Of a stretch of 64,000 nucleotides of DNA, positions 21,333 through 30,830 are shown piece by piece. The position numbers and the translations under genes were made by a program. This DNA comes from Gavia stellata (Eukaryota > Chordata > Aves > Gaviiformes > Gaviidae): positions 1,798,001 through 1,862,000 of the forward strand of contig NW_026776913.1 of the NCBI RefSeq assembly GCF_030936135.1. The letters run 5' to 3'. Each line of letters starts with the position of its first letter. Within the stretch, counting starts at the first letter, position 1. Under the pieces are notes generated by a model that saw only the letters and a program-made list of their open reading frames with translations, was not told where the DNA came from and searched no databases.

Positions 21333-21838
21333 TGTGGTGGGTTGACTTTGACCAGCAGCCAGACACCAACCCAGCTGCTCAGTCCCTCCCCCTACTCAAT
21401 AGGGCCAAGGGAGAAAATAAGATGGACTAGCTCAAGGGTCAAAGTGAAGACAGGGAGATCGCTTACTAATTCCTGTCACCGGCAAAGAAGAGCTGACTTG
21501 GGGAAGAGAAATTTAATTTATTGTCAATTAAAAGAGATTTGCATAGTGAAAAGCTCTAACAGAAATATTAAAGAACATTTCCCCACCCCGCTCCTTTTTC
21601 CCAGATTCACATTACTCCTTCATTCCCAGTTCTTCTACCCACCCCAACCCTGAGAGGCGCAGGGCGGGTGGGCAATGGGAAGGGTCAATCCGTACATAAC
21701 AGTTCTTCTTGGACACTCCTTCCTCACACTTCTCTGCTCCTGCGTGCGTCCTCTCCACAGGATCCCACTGTAGTTCTGGTCAAGGCTATGTGCTGTTCAC
21801 TTCTTTCTCTCTTACTTTTTTCCTTCATTCTCACGGCA
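21333..21838 (+). mobile_element. ERV LTR fragment (fossil) inserted in CR1 sequence
   Basis: Starts TGTGGTGGGTTGACTTTG, a widespread avian ERV LTR start. It continues with 'gggagaaaataagatgga', 'agacagggagatcgcttactaattcctgtcacc', and 'gaagagaaatttaatttattgtcaatta'. About 500 bp remain, with CR1 sequence on both sides. No internal genes are present, so it is a solo or partial LTR. ERV family not resolved (ERVL- or ERVK-like). Old. Confidence 0.65.
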
Positions 21839-23215
21839 TAGTTGAGGTCGGGAGGGGCCTCTGGAGATTATCTAGTTCAACCCCCAGTTGAGGCAGGGTC
21901 AGCTGGAGCAGGTTGCTCACGACCTTGTCTAGGTGGGTTTGGAAGATCTCCAAGGATGGAGATGCCACCACCTCTCTGGGCAACTTGTTCCATTGTTTGA
22001 CCACCCTCACAAACAAAAAGTGTTTTCTTGCATTCAGATGGAATTTTATGTGGTTTTAATCTTTGTTCACCACCCCTTGTCTTGTTCATTGGGAACTACC
22101 GAGGAGAGTTTCATAGAATCCCAGAATCATAGAATAGTTTGAGTTGGAGGGACCTTTAGAGGTCATCTAGTCCAACCCCCCTGCAATGAGCAGGGATGTC
22201 TTCCACAAGATCAGGTTGCTCAGATCCCCATCCAACCTGACCTGGAATGTTTCCAGGGATGGGGCATCTACCACCTCTCTGAGCAACCTGTCCCAGTGTT
22301 TCACCATCCTTGTCAGAAAAGATTTCTTCCTTATAGCTGCTCTAAATCTATCCTCTCTTAGTTTAAAACCATTAGCCCTTGTCCTATCGCAACAGGCCCT
22401 GCTAAAAGCTTTGTCCCCATCTTTCTTATAAGTCCTCTTTAAGCGTTGAAAGGCTGCGATAAGGTCTCCCCAGAGCCTTCTCTTCTCCAGGCTAAACAGC
22501 CTTCCTTCATAGGAGAGGTGTTCTATCCCTCTGATCATTTTTGTGGCCTCCTCTGGAACCTCTCCACCAGGTCCATGTCTTTCCTGTGCTGAGGGCTCCA
22601 GAGTTGGATGCAGGACTCCAGGTGGGGTCTCACCAGCGCAGAGTAGAGGGGCAGAATCACCTCCCTCGACCTGCTGGCCTCACTTCTTTTGATGCAGCCC
22701 AGGATATGGTTGGCCTTCTGGGCTGAGAGCACCCATTGCCGGCTCATGTCCAGCTTTTCATCCCCCAGTAGCCCCAAGTCCTTCTTGGCAGGGCTGCTCT
22801 CAATAAGGGAGTTTGGCTCCCTTGTCTTCATTCACTCCCATCAGGAATTTATGTGCTCCAATAAGGCCCCTCTGAGCCTGTTCTGCTCCAGACTGAACAG
22901 TCCTAGATCTCTCAGCCTTTCCTCCTATGGAAGATGCTGTAGTCCCTTAAACCATTTGTGGTTTCACCAGTGCAGAGGAGAGGGGAAAGACCACCTCCCT
23001 CCATCTGCCAGCAATGTTCTCCCAGGAGGCTGTTGGCCTTTGCTGCAGGGGTGCCGTATTGGCTCATGCTCAGCTCCTTGTCCTGGGGACGCCCAGTCCT
23101 TCTCGGCATGGACGCTATCTAGCTGGTCAGCCCCCAGCATGATGTCCACAGTGTGGCTGGATCACAGGCTTTCCTCCCCCGGGGACATTCTCAGCAGCAG
23201 CTTGTCCTTCTTCAA
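21839..23215 (-). repeat. Older CR1 LINE, split by a nested CR1
   Basis: 21839-22105 is antisense CR1 3' region ('aggtgggtttggaagatctccaaggatggagatgcc...'). The same element resumes after 22814 with 'ggctcccttgtcttcattcactcccatcagg', then 'tctgagcctgttctgctccagactgaacag', and on to about 23215. The two pieces read continuously across the insertion at 22112-22808. Diverged and frame-broken. Confidence 0.8.
22112..22808 (-). repeat. Nested CR1 LINE with 6-bp target-site duplication
   Basis: Starts (antisense) at the 3' tail 'catagaatcccagaatcatagaatagtttgag' and ends inside ORF2 near 'ccttcttggcagggctgctctcaataagg'. Minus-strand frames of 123 and 98 codons carry [18 protein letters not shown] and [21 protein letters not shown] occurs at both junctions (22106-22111 and 22809-22814), consistent with a target-site duplication from insertion into the older CR1. 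Confidence 0.88.
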
Positions 23216-23928
23216 GAATCACAGAATCATTAAGGTTGGAAAAGACCTGTAAAATCATCAAGTCCAACCATCAACCCAACACCACCATGCCCATGAAACC
23301 TTGCCCTGCAGTGCCACGTCCACATTTTCCTTTAACACCTCCAGTGACGGTGACCTCACCACTTCCCTGGGCAGCCTGTTCCAATGCTTCACCTCTCTCT
23401 CAGTAAAGAAATTTTTCCTAATATCCAGCCTAAACCTCCCCTGGTACAACTTGAGGCCATTTCCTCCTGTTCTATTGCTAGTCACTTGGGAGAAGAGACC
23501 AGCACCCACCTCTCTGCAACCCCCTTTCAAGTAGTTGTAGAGAGCAATAAGGTGTCTCCTCAGCCTTCTATTCTCCAGACTGAACAACCCCAGTTCCCTC
23601 AGGTAGTGAGCGAGAAGGTCTCCCTGAGAGTCCTTTTCTCCATTTCCCTTAGCCACTCCTCACAACATTTGTTCGCAGGAACCTTCACCAGCTTCATTGC
23701 CCTTCTTTGGACAAACTCCAGCATCTCAATGTCTTTCTTGTAGCTAGGGGCCCAAAACTGAACAAAGTAGTCGAGGTGTGGCCTCATCAGTGCTGAGTAC
23801 AGGGGGACAATCACTACCCTACTCCTGTTGTTTCTGATACGGTCCCGGATGCCATTGGCCTTCTTGGCCACCTGGGCAAACTGCTGGCTCATATTCAGAC
23901 AGCTTTCGACCAACACCCCCAGGTTAAC
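23216..23928 (-). repeat. CR1 LINE 3' part, abutting the inverted-duplication breakpoint
   Basis: Antisense tail 'agaatcacagaatcattaaggttggaaaagacctgtaaaatcatcaag', then ORF2 C-terminus with [23 protein letters not shown] and [15 protein letters not shown]. The CR1 match stops at about 23925 in 'accaacacccccaggttaacg'. From there the sequence is the inverted-duplication right arm. The breakpoint therefore lies inside a CR1. Confidence 0.9.
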
Positions 23929-24664
23929 GGCCCCAGGTCTGGGCAGGACACCTGGGCAGACCCAAGCGCAGGCCCACACTGGAGGGACCGTGAGCGTGTG
24001 TGCCCGTGGGTAAGCGCTGCAGGATCTGCACAGACCACTTGTCACCTGCACACCAGACCAGCTTGAGAAGGGAGCGGGATGGGGCCGGTTGTGATACTCA
24101 TGCCTGTGTGTGTTCTGCCGGTGCTGTGGGTGCTGCAAAGGTGCTGTTCCCTGCTGGAGTTGGTCAGGTGTGTCCATCTGTATTTCCTCGCCGAGACCGG
24201 CATTTAGCAATTTCCTTTGAGTGATTCCCCGTTGGGTGACCTTTTACTTTGGGAGGATCCAGTCACTGCCCACCCCAGGAACGTGCTGCCCCTGCAGAAC
24301 GCCCAGGCTCTCCAGGTAGCTGTAGATTCCCCTCCTGGAGGACGTCTTCTGCACAGTCATATGTGGGACAGCCCTGGGTGCGTAACTCAGTGCTCATTTA
24401 CCATCTCCACGGCCACCATACACCAAAGGGTGAGTCCAAGATCCAGCCCCAGGTCTCTAACAAACAGCTGTGACAATGTGACAACGAGAGTTTCTCTCTC
24501 AATTCCAAGGAGAAAAAGGCCCTTTTGAGGTGAAATTCCTTGGGCCTGTTGCTGCCATCAGCTTTGGAAGAAGAGCCCAAACTTCAGTCAGCACACTGGG
24601 GAGATCCCATTTGATTTCAGAAATGCTATGAGAGTGTAGCTCTGTCCCAGTGAAAGACAGACTT

Positions 24665-24670
24665 TTATTT
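24665..24670 (-). terminator. Polyadenylation signal of the dead OR copy
   Basis: TTTATT on the + strand is AATAAA on the minus strand. It matches the signal at 11815-11820 in the other arm. Confidence 0.4.
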
Positions 24671-24730
24671 CAGAGCCAGGGAAGACAAAGCAGGCTCATT
24701 AATCAGCAGAAGTAAGGAGAATCTCAACAT

Positions 24731-25751
24731 TTATGTAGGAACACAATAAAGGCTAAGAACAACACAGATAATGAAAACAGAAAGGACAAAAGAGCAAACA
24801 AAGGACAGTCCAGCAATGGGATACATGGGAAACATCCCTAAAATCACTTTCTTCATGGCATCCTTGAGGTCCCGGTTCCTCATGCTGTAGATGAGGGGGT
24901 TCAAGGCTGGGGTCACCACCGAGTACAGCATTGCCATCACTGAATCCAGAGCTGCAGAGGAGATGGAGGGGGGCTTGAGGTAGGCGAACGTGCCAGTACA
25001 GATAAACAGGGAGACCACAGCCAGGTGAGGGAGGCACGTGGAAAAGGCTTTGTGCCGTCCCTGCTCAGAGGGGATCCTCAACACGGCCCTCAAGATCTGC
25101 ACATAGGACAGCAAGATGAATATAAAACAACCCCAGAATAGAAAAGCACTAAAACTAAGAGGCCCAGCTACCCTGAGGTAGGAGTCTGAGCAGGAGAGCT
25201 TGAGGACTGGGGGAATTTCACAGAAGAACTGGTCCAAGGCATTGCTTTCGCAAAGTGGTAGTGAAAATGTATTGGTAGTGTGAAGAAGAGAATTGAGAAA
25301 CCCACTGCCCCAGGCAGCTGTTGCTATTTTGGCACAAGCTCTGCTGCCCAGGAGGGTCCCATAGTGCAGGGGTTTTGCAGATGGCAATGTAGCGGTCATA
25401 GGCCATGACAGTGAGAAGAAAAAATTCTGCTGACATCAAAAATAAAACAAAAAAGACTTGGGCAGCACATCCTGCATAGGAGATGGCCCTGGTGTCCCAG
25501 AGGGAATTGGCCATGGCTTTGGGGAGAGTGGTGGAGACGAAGCCCAGGTCGATGAAGGAAAGGTTGAGGAGGAAGAAGTACATGGGGCTGTGGAGGTGGT
25601 GGTCGCAGGCTATGGCGGTGATGATGAGGCCATTACCCAGGAGGGCAGCCAGCTAGATGCCCAGGAAGAGGCAGAAGTGCAAGAGCTGCAGCTCCCGTGT
25701 GTCTGCGAATGCCAGGAGGAGGAACTGGGTGATGGAGCTGCTGTTGGACAT
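24731..25751 (-). pseudogene. Olfactory receptor OR14-like pseudogene, inverted copy of 10734-11753
   Basis: The minus strand carries the same receptor as the left arm from MSNSSS (ATG at 25749-25751) to the same hydrophobic C-tail, but it is dead. Codon TAC of 'GIYLAALLGN' is TAG at 25653-25655 in TM1. One extra A in 'ctgcaaaacccctgc' near 25374 shifts frame after DRYIAICK. The 5'UTR acceptor reads ggacAC instead of ggacAG. The length is 1021 bp against 1020, so no other indels are needed. It keeps the family-typical MAYDRY and GTLL where the intact twin has MAFDRY and GSPL. The promoter block and polyadenylation signal are still present, so loss is recent. Confidence 0.95.
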
Positions 25752-27213
25752 TTGCTTTCTGTGGGCATTGGGACGTGTCCAAGGTGAAAAAGACAATGAC
25801 AATTGAGGACAGACTTCTGTGAGGAAAATAACATGCCATTTGTCATAGAAATCCCCATCCCTGTGATGAATGAGGAACAAGCCAGCGCATTCCCCAGCCC
25901 TGTCAATTGAATGGCATGGTGCCTGACAGTTTAAAACAGAGCTTGGGCACCTACTTCCCATGAAGACACTTCCAGGGAAGGACACACAGAGTCAGTGCCA
26001 GAACAGAAGCTGACCTGTACCCCCATCCATACCCCAGAGAGCAAGAGCATCACGGAAGGGTGGGGAAACAGGGAAGAAAACTGCAATGCTTCAAAAAAAT
26101 GAGGTGAGGTCAGAAAGGCAGAGGGGCGTGCTATGAAGCCTTCTCCTTACCCAGCTGTGCTCACCACCTCTCAGATGGTGTCACTGTAGGGCAGGTGGTT
26201 TTAGTCTCTTTTTTGTGTACTGCATCCCAAGACACATCCACCTGGAAGGCAAGCTGCCCAGGGGATGACTCATAACGGGGACCCCATGGCCATGAAGGCA
26301 GAGGCTCTGCTGGGCAGGAGAGGAGACCAGGGGGTTGCTCTGGGGAAGGTATCTGCACTCCAGGGCATGGCAGGGAGGTGCCCGAATAGCCCCTGCCATG
26401 GCATTTCTGGTAGCAGCTCCTTCTCATTCCCTGCCCTTGTCTCTGCTGGAGATGTCCCTGCTGGAAGCTGATTCCCTGTCCCCATGTCTCTCTCCTACCA
26501 TCTCTCAAAGACCCCATCCCACTCACCGTGTGCTCAGCTCTGCCCTGCAGACACCTCCTGGCACCAGGGTACTGCCCAGGGGCACCTCTGTCTGTGCCGG
26601 AGCTAAGGAGCAGATCAGAAAAGAGCTAATGAGAAGTGGGGTCTCAGGGCCTTCCCCAGAACATAGAAATAAATTCCCATCTCCCACTGCCCTCCCAGAC
26701 AACCAAGAGGAGAAAATGCAAAACACCGGCAGCTTCCCTTTCAGGTAACCGCCACATAGACCTTCCTTTTGAAAAGTGCCCTTGGAAATGTCCTGGGGGG
26801 TATGTGGAGCTGTGAGCAGCCCTGACCCAGGCAGCACTCTCTCCACAGCAGAAGGACCCTGCCCTGCGCTGAAGGGCCACCCACAGTGCCGTGGGGAGCT
26901 CCCCAGGAAAGGCTGAGTGCTGACCCTGGCAGGCGGCAGAGTCCCTGCCCCAGCACCCAGCCCCGGGGGTGCAGGGACCCTGCTCGGAAGGACAGCCCTG
27001 GGCACCCCTGGCTGCACACCCACCTTCACACCCTGCAGCCGTCCCTGGCAGAAGGCAGCCCTCATGCCCTGTCCCTCTGATGGTGCAGCAGGGAAGCCCT
27101 GCTCTGGGGCACCTCCTCCTCCTCTATACAGGAGTGACATTCCTGGGTACCATGCCAGCTTTACGAGAGCCCTCCATGAACTGCAGCTGCATTGCCCTGC
27201 ACCCAGAGACTTA

Positions 27214-27655
27214 CCGTGTCAAGGGCTGTGAAGATTTCTCCTCCAGTGAGCTCGCCTATGTCCTCCCACCCCAGACTGCCTTTAACCTCTCTCTGCCTTG
27301 ATCCTCTCCCCTCGGTGCCTGCAGGCAGTGCCCTCAGCCCTGCTGCGCTCTGCAGAGGAGCTGCTCCTGGGCAGAGCTGTCTCTCGGCAGTGCTGCCCGC
27401 TTGCCCTGAGCTCCCTCCATCCCAGGAGCCCGGCCCAGCTCAGCAGCAGAGGAGCAGCCCAAGGCGGCACTTTCTCTGCCCCTCGGGGCTCCCCCCAGGG
27501 GTCCCTGGGGCTCCAGGGGAACCTGCTGTGAAACAGGCTGGAGCAATCACTGAGGTTCCCTCCCGCAGCTGGGGAGAGACACTTCTTCCCAGCACTGTCA
27601 TTTCCCTGCTGAGAGACAGAGTCACGCCTAAATATCAACTTTTCTTGGCCCATCT
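27214..27655 (-). promoter_or_regulatory. Promoter/5' exon block of the dead OR copy
   Basis: Reverse complement of the block at 8803-9243. The donor GTAAGTCTCTGG (minus strand) has GT at 27213-27214. CCCNNGGG sites are at 27494-27501 and 27503-27510. The block is still well preserved although its gene is broken. Confidence 0.45.
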
Positions 27656-28475
27656 TTAGACAGGACAGCCAGACAGGGACAGGCAGGGATCTCCTTTACC
27701 CCTGCTGAGGGAAGGGATGCAGCTGAGCCCGACAAGGCATCTCATCCTGGGTTTGGAGTGCTGGGGCTGGAAGGGCACTCAGCTCCCTCCCATGCACACC
27801 ACAGACCCACAGCAGGTGGGATTCCTCCTGCCCCCCTTCAGGTGGACACACAATAGGCACCTGCATGTGAGCTCCTGCTCTCAGCTCCCATGGTAATTAA
27901 TGGAGCTGGAGGCCAGGAGTGAGCTGTTCAGATGCAGTTGTCTGGTGACATCTGAGGTGCCAGAAGTGGTCAAAGATGTGTGCCGGTAATAGAGACAGAT
28001 TGAAGATACGTGCAGGCTGATGTAGAGACAGGCCAACATCTGGGGCATCTTCTTGGAGGCTCTTGGGAATTTCCTTTGGCCAACTGAAAGGACAGCTGCT
28101 GCCCAAATTAAGGGCAACTGAACCTGTCCCTACTCGTTATGTTCAGGTCAGCCTATAGCGATATTCATAGGATGGAATGGAGTCGTATGCCATAGGGAGA
28201 GCTCCGTCTCTTTCTTCCTCTCCTCCAGGTGTTGGGTTTACTAGATCTTCACTGAGTGTATTGGCAGCTGTCTCGTGTTCATCCCCACATTGTGGTACAG
28301 AATTCAAGGCAGCTGCTCAATGTAAGGTTCAAATCCAGGCCCACAGAGCTACATGAGATGCCAGGACTGGCAAGAAAATCACAGGACCAACAGGAAAGGA
28401 ATTCCCATTCAGGGTGGGTGCGTGACAAGACAATGCAGGCGGCATTGCAGAGAATGCAATTTGGTGCCTGTGTGC

Positions 28476-28844
28476 CATTGCTGTTGCCATCACTCAGAGG
28501 CATCAGTTATCAGATGTTATCAGAGAGGTAAAGTCTGTCCCTTCTCTGCCCAATAGCTGCAGGCATTGCGTGAACACAAAGCACATCACACAGGGATCTT
28601 TATTCACTCCCTTGATGATACAGTCCAGGAACAGAAGAATCCTTTTCTCAGTGTGCTTGCGCACATCTTGTCTTCATGGACCGCATCCTCCAAGCACAGC
28701 AGTTGTCCATACCAAAACTCAATTGAAACCCAAAAAAGAATTCAAGGGCACCTAGATGAGCTGTTGCTACTTCAGGAAGAGTTAAGGAAGAGACAGAGAG
28801 ACTGTGGAACAACTGCAAAGATTAGTAAGAGTAGGTGTAGATAG
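28476..28844. other. Intergenic, nothing recognised
   Basis: Unique sequence between the inverted arm and a CR1 remnant. 'ggatctttattcactccc' near 28592 is A/T-rich but gives no element call. Confidence 0.45.
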
Positions 28845-29100
28845 GTCCGAGATGCTCTGTGTCCCCTTTGCCTCAGTTTCCACCAGCAAGGTCTCCCAGG
28901 CCTTTGTGCTTTGAGGCAGGGCTCTGGAGGAGAACAACCAGCTGTGAATGCGGATGAAGCCAGGGGTTACCTGAGCAAACTGCACACCTACCAGTCCATT
29001 GGACCGTAGGGGCTGCATCCAAGTGTGCTGGGAGAGTTCTTCACCAGTAGATCCTGGTCCATGATGATCCCAGTAAGGAAGGTACTCAGACTCTGTGAGG
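28845..29100 (+). repeat. CR1 ORF2 pre-RT remnant
   Basis: The + strand encodes a degraded 'CPLCLSFHQQGLPGLCAL ... NADEARGYLSKLHTYQSIGP', matching the CR1 pre-RT region also seen (reverse orientation) at 16272-16560. It fades after 'gtgctgggagagttc'. Confidence 0.6.
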
Positions 29101-30439
29101 TACCATTTAAAATGCTGTGAGGGCTAAGATTATAAGGAGAGAATAGTATAGGTAATCTTTTATCTAGTTAGGTGGTGGGATGCCTAGGTGTTGTAGCATC
29201 GAATGGGACTCCCAGCCATGCGCAGCATGCCATGCAGAGCCCGTCCAGAGAAGACAGTCTCCCATTTTGGTCATTCAAAATCATACTGTATTCCCTTAGG
29301 AGGAAACGACTCTATTTCTCTTCTCCACAGTCAGTCAGAAATGATGTTCTCATGAGACCTTCCTGCTGCATTGTCAGACAGAGACAAGGCCATGCAGGTG
29401 CCATGATGGCCGGTACCGAGTGGGAGCAGCCCGCAGGCTGCACTGTGACAAGGAGCTGCTGAGGTTGTCCTGTGCCCAAGGGATCTCTGCAGCACTGTAC
29501 AGGTGCGGAGGCCACGCTGTACATGCAGCACAGCGCAGCACAGCACTAACTGTTCGATGCACAATGGTCTTATGGTCAGGATCAGTGATCAGGTTTCCCT
29601 GTGAGAAGTCTGCGCTCCACCCCGGTGCCACGGCTGAGGTGCTGCAGCCCAAAGGTGCATGGCCAGGAGGAGCTGGAGCACAGGCAGGAGGAGCTGAAGC
29701 CCCAGGACGTGTCACTCTACTGTGATGGTTTGGGATTAAATGAGAAGTGGTGGCACAGCTTGCTGAGCTGGGGTGCTGCAGTGCAGGGATACAGGCTCTG
29801 ATGGAGAAGGTGACAGGGAGGACAAGTATTGGGGGGAAGCACGCTGTGTGAAGGAGCAACTAGGATATATGGAGCTCCTCTATGAGATGGGCAACAGGTT
29901 GGGCCAGCTTCTCTGAGTGAGGATGAGAAGAGAAGTCAGTAAGGGTGACATGGTCTTGGCACTCATAACCTACTTTGTCAGGGAGAGGAAACAGCAATAG
30001 TCCTCTCTCAGCAAGCCGAGGAAGACTCCAGGTTAAGCAGCAGGTTCCTGTGGGGGACTGTAAGTGCCCTGGCATTCCCTGGTGAGGCAAATCGACAGGA
30101 TGCCAGCAGCCTGGAGGCTCCTGGGACAAGTTCCGAACAGAGCTGCCAGGTAGGGACAACAAGGGGGATGCTCACCTGGAGCCGGTACTGGCAAACAAGG
30201 AAATAGTGGGGTCCCAGGTGTCAAAGGAAGGCCAGCAGCAGAGCACAGGCTGGTGGACTCCAGAGACAAAGACTTTGATATACAGGGGGGACTGATCCAG
30301 GTGGTGCCGTGGGAAGCAGCTCTGAAGGGGGAAGGAGCTCAGGAAATGTGATAGGCCTTGCAGGACAGCCTCTCCCGAGCACAAGAAGGATCTCTCTGAA
30401 TACCTATGGAAAAGAAACATTCATATGTTGGCCAACATT
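29101..30439. other. Intergenic, nothing recognised
   Basis: About 1.3 kb. A minus-strand open frame of 161 codons (29374-29859) is Ser/Pro/Cys/His-rich, without a recognised domain. It is rejected as a gene for lack of a start context, homology or splice structure. Part may be 5' CR1 sequence, unproven. Confidence 0.4.
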
Positions 30440-30830
30440 GCTATGACAGCCAACTGCATCCTGGCTTATATCAGAAACAGTGTGGCCGGCAGGACTAGGG
30501 AAGTGATTGTCCCCCTGTAGAGAGGTGGGTGCTGGTCCCTTCTCCCAAGTGACAAGTGATAGGACGAGAGGAAACAGCCACAAGTTGTGCCAGGGGAAGG
30601 TTAGACTGGATATTAGGAATAGTTTCTTCACCAAAAGGGCTCTCAGACAGTGGAACAGGCTGCCCAAGGATGTAGTGGAGTCACCATCACTGGAGCTTTT
30701 TAAAAGACGTGTGGATGAGGCGCTTAGTGGTGGACTTAACAGGGTTAGGTTTACAGTTGGACTTGATGATCTTAAAGGTCGTTTCCAACCTAAACCATTC
30801 TATGAATCAATGATTCTATGATCCTTGTAC
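30440..30830 (+). repeat. CR1 LINE 3' end with internal deletion
   Basis: Starts 'caactgcatcctggcttatatcagaaacagtgtggccggcag' (NCILAYIRNSVAGR). It jumps at 30519 from 'attgtccccctgt' to 'agagaggtgggtgctggtccc', so about 250 bp of ORF2 are missing. It ends in the tail 'ttccaacctaaaccattctatgaatcaatgattctatgat'. The last 80 codons are open ([15 protein letters not shown]...), so it is fairly young. Confidence 0.9.

Larger units (their letters stand above)
23925..28475 (-). repeat. Inverted duplication, right arm
   Basis: Reverse complement of 7998-12555: OR 3' flank (23940-24720), dead OR coding exon (24731-25751), intron, promoter block (27214-27655), and upstream flank to about 28475. The last 100 bp (28400-28475) are less similar to the left arm and lack some of its sequence. 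That suggests the outer boundary has been eroded or that a small deletion followed. Confidence 0.93.
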
